Positions 28,089-36,072 of a DNA stretch of 64,000 nucleotides are shown in pieces. Position 1 is the stretch's first letter. Every line of letters starts with the position of its first letter. Where the stretch lies: NCBI RefSeq assembly GCF_019977275.1, contig NZ_AP024650.1:186001-250000 (forward strand), given 5' to 3'. This stretch comes from Arthrobacter sp. StoSoilB19 (lineage in GTDB: Bacteria; Actinomycetota; Actinomycetes; Actinomycetales; Micrococcaceae). Position numbers and translations under genes: made by a program. The notes beneath the pieces are model-generated. The model was given only the letters and a program-made list of their open reading frames with translations, had not been told where the DNA came from and did no database searches.

Positions 28089-28581
28089 CCCGCCGGGTAT
28101 CGCCTGGCAGCGGGTTTCACCGAAATACATCACAGTCCGCCTGGTGGAATGGGCTGTGGCCAACCTTGTCACCGTAGTGGTCCTGGCCGCTCCGCTGCTG
28201 TTTGTCCTCCTGGGCTGGTGGCGGTGGCCGCCGCTGTGGCTCGCCATCACTGTTCCGTCCGCCACGCTCCTGGCTGCCCTGTGGCGGCTGGTGCTCATTC
28301 CGCGGCAGGTCAGGGCCATCGGCTACGCCGAGCGCGACGAGGACCTGCTGATCCGGGGCGGGATCTTCTTCCAGCGCACCATGGCCGTCCCCTACGGCCG
28401 CATGCAGTACGTGGACATCGGCGTCGGACCCGTGGAACGCGCGCTGGGCCTGTGCACCGTGAAGCTGCACACCGCGTCACCCGGAACGAACGCACGCATC
28501 CCCGGCCTGCCGGCAGCGGAGGGCGCACGGCTCCGGGAACAGCTGGCCGCCCGCGGCGAAGCCAGGCTGGCAGGGCTGTGA
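28069..28581 (+). CDS. PH-domain membrane protein (YdbS-like, bPH2/DUF304)
   Basis: A 170-residue protein with two hydrophobic segments (about residues 30-72) and then a bacterial PH domain: LIRGGIFFQRTMAVPYGRMQYVDIGVGPVERALGL, here shown as one conserved block beginning near residue 88. The RMQ..D..VGP.ER..GL pattern is the DUF304 hallmark. It pairs with the larger PH protein that follows, with which it overlaps by four bases (GTGA). The B. subtilis YdbS/YdbT pair is a likely parallel; function is unproven. Confidence 0.85.
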   Translation: MHTEAIDPPGIAWQRVSPKYITVRLVEWAVANLVTVVVLAAPLLFVLLGWWRWPPLWLAITVPSATLLAALWRLVLIPRQVRAIGYAERDEDLLIRGGIFFQRTMAVPYGRMQYVDIGVGPVERALGLCTVKLHTASPGTNARIPGLPAAEGARLREQLAARGEARLAGL

Positions 28582-30266
28582 CCACTGACGGCCAGCTGCC
28601 CGGGCAGGCAGCGGTTCCGCCTGCTGCGGCCGGGCCGCAAACCAACGGAACGCCCGACGGCGAATGGCTGCGTGTACATCCCGCCTCGCCGTTCGTCCGC
28701 GGCTGGGTTGCCCTGGCAGCCATCACGTTCTTCTTCGGCCGGGACCTCTTCGAGCGGACACTGCAGGGCCAGCCCGTGTTCGAGGAGGGGTTCGCCAGGC
28801 GCGCCCCATGGCTGCTGGGCGGCGGGGCCGTGGTGCTGGCCGTGGCGGTGCTGGGATTCGTGCTTACCTGGTACTTCACCAAGTACCAGGTATCCGGTGG
28901 CTACGTCCGGGTCAACAGCGGGCTCATCTTCCGCCAGCACCGGCAGGCACGGCTGGACCGGGTGCAGGCCATTGACATCGTGCAGCCCCTGCTGGCCCGG
29001 ATCTTCGGACTGGCCGAACTCAAATTCGAGGTGGCCGACGCCGGCGAATCAGCGGTGCGGCTGGCCTACCTGAAGATCGATGACGCCCGCCAGCTTCGTG
29101 CCACCATCCTGGCGCAGGCTTCCGGAGCAGTCTCCGGCGCCGGTTCCCATACCGGTGCCGGCGCCGGTTCCGCCCCGGATGGTTTTTCCGGGGATTCTGC
29201 GGGGCCGGGACGCTTTCCCCAACCCGCACCCGAGGCGCCGGAAATCACTGTCCTCGCCGTGCCGCCGTCGCGCCTTCTCGGATCGCTGATCCTCAGCGAG
29301 CAAAGCGTCTTCATTGTGGTGGGCGGCATTGCGTCGGTGGTTCTGTCGGCACTGACGGACAACCGCGCGTTCTACTTCTACCTGGTGCCGGCGGCCCTGG
29401 GCCTTGCCGCCGGCTACTGGAACTATTTCAACAAGGGATTCAACTTCACCGCAGCGGTTTCGCCCGACGGCATCCGGCTGCGGTACGGGCTGCTGGACAC
29501 CCAGGCGCAGACGCTTCCGCCCGGCCGGATCCAGGCGGTGAAAATCGCCCAGCCTCCGCTGTGGCGGCCGTTCGGCTGGTATCGGATGCAGGTGAATGCG
29601 GCCGGCTACGGGGTTTCCGGCAACGCCGTCGAGGGCAACACCAGGACCATCCTCCTGCCCGTCGGCAAGCTTGCCGACGTCATGGCAATGCTGTCGCTGG
29701 TCCTGCCGGACCCCGGGACGGACCGGCCGGAGCTGGTGTTCACCGCCGGGCTTGCAGGCAGGGATTCCGACGGCGGATTCGTCACCACGCCGCGCCGGGC
29801 CCGGCTGCTGGCGCCCCTCGCGTGGCGCCGGAACGGGTTCACGTCAACGGACACTGCCCTCCTGATCCGTTCCGGGCGGTGGTGGCGTGAGCTGGTGCTG
29901 GTTCCCCATCAGCGGACCCAGTCTCTGGCCCTGCACCAGGGGCCCCTGGCCCGCCGGTTCCGGGTGGCGGACCTGGTCCTGCATACAACCGCCGGGCCGG
30001 TTGTGCCGCGCCTGAGGCAGGCCGGGCTGGACGAAGCCAGGCAACTCTTCGACGACCAGTCAGCACGCGCACGGCTGGCCCGGAAGCGGCAAACCACCGA
30101 ACAATGGTTGCTGCAGGTTGTTCCGGCAGTTGCGCCCACGCTGCCGGGTGGCATGCAATTGGGCGTGCAATTGCCTGCCGGGCCGACCCCTGCCGCGCCG
30201 ATGTCCCAGGCGGTGGCCGGCGAAACCCGCACCCACCACCAACAGGAAGGCCAGCAGCATGGCTAA
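28578..30266 (+). CDS. PH-domain membrane protein with repeated bPH2 modules (YdbT-like)
   Basis: A 562-residue protein from GTG 28578, which overlaps the previous stop. An N-terminal pair of membrane helices (about residues 40-95) leads into a first PH module (YVRVNSGLIFRQ, then RLDRVQAIDIVQP). A central helix pair (about 240-280) is followed by a second module (IRLRYGLLDTQ, RIQAVKIAQP), and a third lies near residue 420 (LLIRSGRWWRELVLVPHQRTQSL). A Gly/Ala/Thr-rich linker separates modules one and two. Function is unknown; probable membrane-stress or scaffold role by analogy to YdbT. Confidence 0.85.
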   Translation: MTTDGQLPGQAAVPPAAAGPQTNGTPDGEWLRVHPASPFVRGWVALAAITFFFGRDLFERTLQGQPVFEEGFARRAPWLLGGGAVVLAVAVLGFVLTWYFTKYQVSGGYVRVNSGLIFRQHRQARLDRVQAIDIVQPLLARIFGLAELKFEVADAGESAVRLAYLKIDDARQLRATILAQASGAVSGAGSHTGAGAGSAPDGFSGDSAGPGRFPQPAPEAPEITVLAVPPSRLLGSLILSEQSVFIVVGGIASVVLSALTDNRAFYFYLVPAALGLAAGYWNYFNKGFNFTAAVSPDGIRLRYGLLDTQAQTLPPGRIQAVKIAQPPLWRPFGWYRMQVNAAGYGVSGNAVEGNTRTILLPVGKLADVMAMLSLVLPDPGTDRPELVFTAGLAGRDSDGGFVTTPRRARLLAPLAWRRNGFTSTDTALLIRSGRWWRELVLVPHQRTQSLALHQGPLARRFRVADLVLHTTAGPVVPRLRQAGLDEARQLFDDQSARARLARKRQTTEQWLLQVVPAVAPTLPGGMQLGVQLPAGPTPAAPMSQAVAGETRTHHQQEGQQHG

Positions 30267-31152
30267 GCCCGGACGCCTCGGCGTCGGAATCATCGGTGCC
30301 GGCAAGGTGGGAGCCGTGCTTGGCGCGGCTTTGCGCGCAGCCGAGCACGCCGTCGTCGGGGTGTCGGCGGTGTCCGACGCAAGCCGGGAACGGGCTGAAG
30401 CGCTGCTGCCCGGCGTGCCCATCCTGGAAGTGCAGGACATCGTTGAGCGCGCGGAACTGGTGTTGCTGGCAGTGCCGGATGACGCCCTCCCGGGCCTGGT
30501 GGAGGGCCTGGCGAAGCTTGGGGCATGGCAGCCCGGCCAGCTTGTGGCACACACTTCCGGTCGGTTCGGCGTCGGCGTGCTGCATCCCGTCCGCGCCGCC
30601 GGTGCCATTCCATTGGCGCTGCACCCGGCCATGACTTTCACCGGAATGAGCCTGGACCTCACCCGGCTGCTGGACTGCACCTTCGGGGTGACGGCCGATG
30701 CCGCCATGCTGCCCATCGCCCAGGCGCTGGTAGTGGAGATGGGGGCGGAACCGGTTGCAATCGCCGAGGCGGACCGGACGCTTTACCACGCTGCCCTGGC
30801 GCACGGCTCCAACCATTTGGTGACCCTGGTGGCGCAGGCGTCGCAGCTCCTGCGGGAGGTTGGCGTGGAGGCGCCCGAACGCATGCTTGGTCCGCTGCTG
30901 AGGGCCACGCTGGAAAACGCGCTGGCCTCAGGGGAGTCTGCGCTGACCGGCCCGGTGGCCCGCGGGGACGTGGGGACGGTCCGTGCCCATGCGGAGGCTT
31001 TGCGGGAGTTCGATGGCGGCGGGCACGGTGATGTGCTTGAGGCCTACCTTGCGATGGCGCGGGCCACTGCCCTCAGGGCAGAAGGACGTGGACTGCTGAA
31101 ACCTGACCAGCTGAAGGGGCTGCACGAGGCCCTCGATCCAAAGGAGGACTGA
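30259..31152 (+). CDS. Rossmann-like and DUF2520 domain protein
   Basis: A 297-residue NAD(P)-binding protein starting at ATG 30259, overlapping the PH gene by eight bases. GVGIIGAGKVGAVLGAALRAA is the dinucleotide-binding site. LVLLAVPDDALPGLVEGL and FHxTG-like LVAHTSGRFGVGVL follow, then the helical DUF2520 half (LALHPAMTFTG, LYHAALAHGSNHLVTL). The domain pair is related to ProC/panE-type reductases. Its place immediately before panC suggests a pantothenate link, but a KPR activity is not demonstrable from sequence. Confidence 0.85.
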   Translation: MAKPGRLGVGIIGAGKVGAVLGAALRAAEHAVVGVSAVSDASRERAEALLPGVPILEVQDIVERAELVLLAVPDDALPGLVEGLAKLGAWQPGQLVAHTSGRFGVGVLHPVRAAGAIPLALHPAMTFTGMSLDLTRLLDCTFGVTADAAMLPIAQALVVEMGAEPVAIAEADRTLYHAALAHGSNHLVTLVAQASQLLREVGVEAPERMLGPLLRATLENALASGESALTGPVARGDVGTVRAHAEALREFDGGGHGDVLEAYLAMARATALRAEGRGLLKPDQLKGLHEALDPKED

Positions 31153-32082
31153 ATGTCCATTCAACTCGTCAAAACCGTTCACGAACTGCACGCGGAAAGC
31201 GCCAGGCTCCTTGGCGCCAGGCGCGGGACCTCGCAGGGCCTGGTGCCCACCATGGGCGCACTCCACGAAGGCCATGCCGCTCTGGCGCGCACCGCCGTCG
31301 AGCACAATGACGTTGTGGTGGCCAGCATCTTCGTCAACCCCCTGCAGTTCGGCGACGCTGTGGACCTGGACCGCTATCCCAGGACGCTGGACGCCGACCT
31401 TGCGCTGCTGGAGGAACAGGGTGTTGACCTGGTGTTCGCGCCGTCCGTGGAGGAGGTTTACCCCGGTGGGGAGCCGTTGGTCCGGATTACCTCCGGCCGC
31501 CTGGGGGAGAAGTGGGAGGGCGCTTCCCGGCCCGGACACTTCGACGGCGCCCTGACCGTTGTGGCAAAACTGCTGCACTACGGAATGCCGGCAGCGGGCC
31601 TTCCTTCCGGTTCCACTGACGGGGCTTCACAAGCAGGCGGCCTGCCGGCGTACCGGGCCTACTTTGGGCAGAAGGACGCACAACAGCTGGCCCTGGTCCG
31701 GCGGATGGCTGCCGACCTGAACTTTCCGGTCGAGATCGTCGGCGTGCCCACGGTCAGGGCGGAGGACGGCTTGGCGTTGTCCAGCCGCAACCGCTTCCTG
31801 TCCGACGCCGAGCGGGAGGCCGCGCTTGTTCTGTCCAGGGCCCTGCGGCTGCTGGAGGAGCGGGCAAACGCGCATGAGCCGCTGGACCTGGACTCCGCGC
31901 TGGCGCTTGTGAGGTCCCAGCCACTGGTGGAACTGGACTACTTCGAGGTAGTGGATCCGGGAACCCTTGAACCGTTGGCCGAGAACTGCCGCGAGACTCC
32001 CTTCCGGGGTGAGGCCCTGGCGCTCATCGCCGCCAAGGTTGGCCCGGTGCGGCTGATCGACAATATGCCGCTCAGTTCCTGA
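31153..32082 (+). CDS. panC: Pantothenate synthetase
   Basis: A 309-residue enzyme condensing pantoate and beta-alanine with [19 protein letters not shown] holds the HxGH nucleotide site, and [27 protein letters not shown] and [12 protein letters not shown] are diagnostic. A Gly/Ser/Ala-rich stretch of about 20 residues near residue 145-165 replaces the usual short turn before RAYFGQKD. It ends the long collinear block that began with the metalloprotease; what follows is accessory DNA. Confidence 0.95.
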   Translation: MSIQLVKTVHELHAESARLLGARRGTSQGLVPTMGALHEGHAALARTAVEHNDVVVASIFVNPLQFGDAVDLDRYPRTLDADLALLEEQGVDLVFAPSVEEVYPGGEPLVRITSGRLGEKWEGASRPGHFDGALTVVAKLLHYGMPAAGLPSGSTDGASQAGGLPAYRAYFGQKDAQQLALVRRMAADLNFPVEIVGVPTVRAEDGLALSSRNRFLSDAEREAALVLSRALRLLEERANAHEPLDLDSALALVRSQPLVELDYFEVVDPGTLEPLAENCRETPFRGEALALIAAKVGPVRLIDNMPLSS

Positions 32083-32138
32083 CTTCTTGTTTCACTGGCC
32101 TCCAGCCGGGCTGAAGCGCCGGGAACGAGGATGGCGGG

Positions 32139-32405
32139 TTAAGGGGCAAGCCCGTCCTCGCTGGCCATCAGCTGTTCCAGGAGTGCTTTTTCCGGACGGC
32201 CGGGATTGCGTGCAACGAACTGTCGAAGCCGTGCCCTGGAGAGTTCTTCGGCCGGATCCGTGCTGGAAAGCTGTTCGTCGATAATCTCCTGCGCCTGCCA
32301 GCGCAGGGATTCGATGGCGAACTGGCGGATCTCCACAGGAGTATCACTGGGGATCCACGGCTCGGGAGCCGACGGCACGCCTTGGACCGACCGCTCTACG
32401 GTCAT
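32139..32405 (-). CDS. Small hypothetical protein divergent from a TetR gene
   Basis: An 88-residue protein with GGAGG five bases before ATG 32405. It is acidic and largely helical (VEIRQFAIESLRWQAQEIIDE then AEELSRARLRQFVARN), without membrane segments or known motifs. It faces away from the TetR-family gene across 119 bases containing a likely operator, so the regulator may control it. I do not recognise a family. Confidence 0.55.
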   Translation of the reverse strand: MTVERSVQGVPSAPEPWIPSDTPVEIRQFAIESLRWQAQEIIDEQLSSTDPAEELSRARLRQFVARNPGRPEKALLEQLMASEDGLAP

Positions 32406-32493
32406 AGTGGCCTCCTTGCATCAAGCTGCAGTGGCCGGGGAACCACCGCGACGTTCGAATGCACTGCACGTAGGACAAACACTACAACGGGGA

Positions 32494-32507
32494 AGACAAG
32501 TCTGTCT
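32494..32507. promoter_or_regulatory. Inverted repeat, probable TetR operator
   Basis: AGACA-N4-TGTCT lies 18 bases before the ATG of the TetR gene, followed by a further TGACAGA. It is the only clear inverted repeat in the divergent promoter region and is well placed for autorepression. Confidence 0.45.
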
Positions 32508-32524
32508 CATGACAGAATTACCCC

Positions 32525-33184
32525 ATGGACGTGACGAATCCGGAGCCCGAAAATTCATCGTCCCCAGCATCGTCAGGGCCGGAATCGCCAGTGCCACCCC
32601 CAGCGGCGCCGGCTTCACCGAGCGGCCAGTCGAGCCCGGAGGAACGGATCCTGTCCGTGGCGTACGAGCTCTTCTCGCGCCGGGGGATCCGGGCTGTGGG
32701 CGTCAACGAGCTCATCGAGCGTTCGGGTGTAGCGAAGGCGACTTTCTACCGGCATTTCCCATCCAAGGATTCGCTGGTCCTGGCTTTCCTGGAGCGGCGG
32801 GATAAGCAGTGGACGGAGGACAGCATCATTTCCAAGGCCCGCAGCAAGGGAAGCACTCCCGTGGAGCAACTATTGGCGATCTTCGACGTCCTGGGCGACT
32901 GGTTCCAGCAGGACGATTTCGAAGGCAGTGCCTTTATCAATGTCCTGCTGGAGATGGGGCCCTCCCACCCTCTGGGCCAGGCGAGCATCGACTACCTGGC
33001 GAAGGTCCGCGGGCACGTCCGGGGGCTGGCGGAGGAAGCCGGTTTGGCCCGACCGGAGGAATTTTCGCGTTCCTGGCACATCCTGATGAAGGGCTCCATA
33101 ACTTCAGCCACCGAGGGTGACCTCCAGGCCGCCCAGCGCGCCCAACAGATGGCGCGCTGGCTCATCGAGCACCACCGGGCATAG
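32525..33184 (+). CDS. TetR/AcrR family transcriptional regulator
   Basis: A 219-residue regulator. A Ser/Pro-rich tail of about 37 residues precedes the helix-turn-helix domain EERILSVAYELFSRRGIRAVG then AKATFYRHFPSKDSLVLAFL. The ligand-binding half is helical (FEGSAFINVLLEMG). The target is unknown: the nearest candidate is the divergent 88-residue protein, and no transporter is adjacent on that side. Confidence 0.88.
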   Translation: MDVTNPEPENSSSPASSGPESPVPPPAAPASPSGQSSPEERILSVAYELFSRRGIRAVGVNELIERSGVAKATFYRHFPSKDSLVLAFLERRDKQWTEDSIISKARSKGSTPVEQLLAIFDVLGDWFQQDDFEGSAFINVLLEMGPSHPLGQASIDYLAKVRGHVRGLAEEAGLARPEEFSRSWHILMKGSITSATEGDLQAAQRAQQMARWLIEHHRA

Positions 33185-33254
33185 CGCCCGATGCCAGATA
33201 GGCGTCCGAGGCGAGGCATAAGGTACGACGCGATGCATTGCTCCGGCGCCACAG

Positions 33255-34886
33255 TTAATACTGCCCGGCGCCAACGCGGTCCGGAAAGGGCGCGAATGGC
33301 GTGGTGTAGAAGTCTGCCCAGAGGGGGTCTTCCGGTGACAGGTCGTTGAGGTCTATGAAGGTGTCGTCGTCTGGTTCCCACTGTGGGTGCTCCGGGCCGG
33401 GATCTCCACCCTGGTTTGCAGCAGCGGGCATGGGCCATTGTGGCCAGTGGGTTGGTTCGGGGTCTTGGTGTTCGGGGTTGTAGTGGCGGCCTGTGGGTGA
33501 GGTCCAGCCGGGTGGTCCGTGTTCCGTCGCGGGATCCGGGTTCCAGGTGCGGGCGTGCTTCAAACGGTGATGTTTGGGGCAAAGCTGCGCCAGGTTCCGG
33601 ACGGCTGTTCTGCCGCCGTGTTCCCAGGCGTTGAGGTGGTCGGTGTGGTTGTCGGGGGTGTGGTTGCTGCAGCCGGGGAAGGTGCATTTTCCGTCCCGCA
33701 TGCGGATCCATTGTTTGATGGTTTCGGGTAGCCGGTAGCGGGTGCGTCCGATCTCCAGGGGTGCCCCGTCGCGGGGGTCGACCAGGACCCGGTAAAACGA
33801 CTCCGCCCCGTCCGCGACAAGCCTCCGCGCCATCGACGCCGGGATCGGGCCCATGCCGTTCAGCGCCGCCGGCTCATCGGTCAGCCCGAGCAGCGCGAAC
33901 ACCGGCACGGTGACCAGGACATCGGCCCGCGGGGTGGGAACCTTGCCAACATCACCAGTGCTCCCTGTGCCGGAAACGCTGCCTGCGGCCGCCGTATCAC
34001 CTGTAGCCCGTGCAGCCCCACCCGGAGCAGCCTCACCCGTGGCCGTGGTGGTTCCGGTGCCGAGGAGGAGTGCTGCTGCGATGTCGGGGCGGAGTTGGGT
34101 GAGGGTGCGGGGCTCGTTAGGGCCTTGGAGGCCGCGGGCGGTGGCGGTGGTGCGGTTCCAGATGGCGCAGGCGGTGTCGCCGGGGAGGTAGAGCGAGAGC
34201 CAGGCCATGCCGTCGCGGTCCGGGGTGTATTCCATCCGCCGGTCCGCGACGCCTTTGGCGTGGCGTTTTTCGAGGGTTTCGGGGTGGTGGCGTTCCCGCC
34301 AGGCGCGGACCTTCGCGCGGAACCGGGCGGGGACGAGTTCACCGGGCGCGGCGCCGCGGGCGGGGTTGGGGGCGTCGGGGTCGAAGAAGTGCGCCACCAA
34401 GGCAGCAGCCCCGTCAGGGGTGAGCCCCTCGGTTTCATCGGCGACAATCCTGGCATGCTGCCACGACAGGTCACCGGCTGACAGGGCGCCCAGGAGCGGC
34501 GGCAGGGAACACACCCGGCGGGACTGTTCCACCAACCCGCCTGCGGCCGCGGAACTGACGGTCAGGACACCGGCGATCTCCTCCACCGTTGACATCTCCG
34601 AAAACATGCGCTCATCCACGGGGGCGTCGGGGGCAAGCAGTGCCTGCTGGATTTCGACCGCTTCTGCCGCGTCCAGGGCTTTCACCGCGGCGAGCTGAGC
34701 CTCGACCCGGGAGACTGCCTCCAGCCGTTCCAGCCGGAGCTCGTACCGCCGCTGCAGCACATCCACGTCAGCGCCAACACCGGACCCGGCGGCAAGGAAA
34801 TGATCCTCACGGTCCAGCGCACCGAGGGCAGCAACAGAGGCAGAAACACCCTCCAAAACCACCCCAACACCCGTGCCGATTCCCAT
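33255..34886 (-). CDS. DUF222/HNH endonuclease (13E12 repeat family)
   Basis: About 543 residues from ATG 34886; the true start is uncertain because the frame is open to 35123 and no ribosome site decides it. The N-terminal two thirds is the helical DUF222 region (LSWQHARIVADE, RFRAKVRAWRERHHPE, DRDGMAWLSLYLPGD). The C-terminus is a complete HNH module: MRDGKCTFPGC, DHLNAWEHGGRT and LCPKHHRLKHAR, with the zinc-type Cys pairs and catalytic His. In mycobacteria the related REP13E12 genes are repeated and act as phage integration sites. A 26-base direct repeat lies just upstream. Confidence 0.85.
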   Translation of the reverse strand: MGIGTGVGVVLEGVSASVAALGALDREDHFLAAGSGVGADVDVLQRRYELRLERLEAVSRVEAQLAAVKALDAAEAVEIQQALLAPDAPVDERMFSEMSTVEEIAGVLTVSSAAAGGLVEQSRRVCSLPPLLGALSAGDLSWQHARIVADETEGLTPDGAAALVAHFFDPDAPNPARGAAPGELVPARFRAKVRAWRERHHPETLEKRHAKGVADRRMEYTPDRDGMAWLSLYLPGDTACAIWNRTTATARGLQGPNEPRTLTQLRPDIAAALLLGTGTTTATGEAAPGGAARATGDTAAAGSVSGTGSTGDVGKVPTPRADVLVTVPVFALLGLTDEPAALNGMGPIPASMARRLVADGAESFYRVLVDPRDGAPLEIGRTRYRLPETIKQWIRMRDGKCTFPGCSNHTPDNHTDHLNAWEHGGRTAVRNLAQLCPKHHRLKHARTWNPDPATEHGPPGWTSPTGRHYNPEHQDPEPTHWPQWPMPAAANQGGDPGPEHPQWEPDDDTFIDLNDLSPEDPLWADFYTTPFAPFPDRVGAGQY

Positions 34887-34988
34887 GGAAACATCATCCA
34901 GCGAGGCACTGACAATCAGACCTGCCGACCAGCCCTGCCCCCAGGCTCCTGCCCGTACCCCAACGTCAGCCGCAGCCAAGGTGCCGCG

Positions 34989-35216
34989 AGCGTGCCAGCC
35001 CCGTGCCGCCGTCGTACGCCTTGTCGACACGCACATTCCTTTTCGCACCCCAAATATGCCGCGCGAAAGGGAAGATGCGCAGCGCCAAAAGATATCCGCA
35101 GCGAAAAGGGCGCCGAGGCACAATCCGCAGGACTCGCAGCTCCCTTTGCCGTGCGCAGAAGGAACCCGAAAGGCCCGCAGACAACCCGTCAGCGTGCAGC
35201 CCCGTGCCGCCGTCGT
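34989..35216 (+). repeat. 26-base direct repeat pair beside the DUF222/HNH gene
   Basis: AGCGTGCCAGCCCCGTGCC... at 34989-35015 recurs at 35191-35216 with a single base deletion; the inner 20 bases CAGCCCCGTGCCGCCGTCGT are identical. The copies are 201 bases apart and flank the lower-GC purine-rich stretch. Confidence 0.75.
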
Positions 35217-35278
35217 CCTTGCCGGCCCGCAGCCGCCGTACCGAACAAAGCACGTACCCCGGAAAGTAAATAGTCAGC

Positions 35279-35307
35279 TTGCTTATGACTTTCAACTTTC
35301 CTAGGCT
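35279..35307 (+). promoter_or_regulatory. Promoter of the PfpI-family gene with overlapping inverted repeat
   Basis: TTGCTT (35279-35284) and TAGGCT (35302-35307) are separated by 17 bases. The -35 box is embedded in AGTCAGCTTGCTTATGACT (35272-35290), whose ends AGTCA/TGACT are inverted. A regulator bound there would control access to the promoter. Confidence 0.5.
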
Positions 35308-35384
35308 GGAAAGCGTCAGGCAAACAACTCTCGAAGCGGGACCTGTGCGCCAAAAGCGTGCAACCGCAAGCATGAGGAGGATCA

Positions 35385-35951
35385 ATGTCAGAGCACAGCA
35401 TCGCAGGCAAGAAGGTGGCATTCCTGCTCACTGACGGCGTGGAGCAGGTGGAGCTCACCAGCCCCTGGCAGGCAGTGAAGGATGCCGGCGGCGAGCCCAC
35501 CCTGGTGGCACCCAAGAGCGGCAAGCTGCAGGGCTACAACGGCACCGAGAAGGGCGACACCTTCGACGTCGACCTCACCGTGGCAGAGGCGAATGCCACG
35601 GACTTTGACGCCCTGGTGCTTCCCGGGGGCGTCGTCAACGCGGACCACCTGCGGGTGGACAAGGATGCCCAGAGCTTCACGCGCAGCTTCTTTGAACAGC
35701 ACAAGCCCGTGGCATCCATCTGCCACGGACCCTGGCTGCTGATCGACGCGGGAGTCATCAGGGGCCGGAACGTCACGTCCTACTTCACGCTTGAAACCGA
35801 CCTGAAGAACGCCGGCGCCAACTGGACGGACCAGGAAGTGGTGGTGGACCAGGGCCTGGTGACCAGCCGGAACCCGGACGACCTCCCGGCGTTCAACAAC
35901 AAGCTGGTGGAAGAGATCTCCGAAGGCCAGCACGCGGGCCAGACCGCCTGA
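35385..35951 (+). CDS. DJ-1/PfpI family protein (YhbO/YraA-like)
   Basis: A 188-residue protein with GAGGAGG four bases before ATG. The nucleophile Cys113 sits in the elbow ASICHGPWLLID. The conserved acidic residue near the N-terminus is in TDGVEQVEL, and LVLPGGVVNADHLR is typical. Members include stress-induced proteins with reported glyoxalase or deglycase activity; the specific activity here is unproven. Single-gene unit with its own promoter and a small GGGTT-GAAA-AACCC hairpin after the stop. Confidence 0.9.
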   Translation: MSEHSIAGKKVAFLLTDGVEQVELTSPWQAVKDAGGEPTLVAPKSGKLQGYNGTEKGDTFDVDLTVAEANATDFDALVLPGGVVNADHLRVDKDAQSFTRSFFEQHKPVASICHGPWLLIDAGVIRGRNVTSYFTLETDLKNAGANWTDQEVVVDQGLVTSRNPDDLPAFNNKLVEEISEGQHAGQTA

Positions 35952-35958
35952 CCCCCAA

Positions 35959-36069
35959 TGTTCCCTCAGGGTTGAAAAACCCGTATGGAGGAATTACTCC
36001 AGCGGGTAGAGTGTTTGCATCTGCAGCGGCGCCGGCCGTGCATCACTTCCAAAAACCCCTGAGGGAACA
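35959..36069. repeat. Spaced inverted repeat bracketing the DHA2 exporter leader
   Basis: TGTTCCCTCAGGGTT (35959-35973) is inverted at 36054-36069 (AACCCCTGAGGGAACA), 15 of 16 positions matching. The second copy ends four bases before the exporter ATG, so in RNA it could mask the start, and in DNA the two copies could bind one regulator. Confidence 0.55.
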
Positions 36070-36072
36070 CCC

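Larger units (their letters stand above)
34887..35384. other. 498-base intergenic region with repeats, no gene
   Basis: No plausible gene is visible: the frames crossing it are fragments in both directions. It contains a 26-base near-perfect direct repeat, a purine-rich lower-GC stretch (about 35055-35120) rich in GAAAAGG and CAGCG words, and the promoter of the downstream PfpI-family gene. Some of it may encode an extended N-terminus of the HNH protein. Confidence 0.6.
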
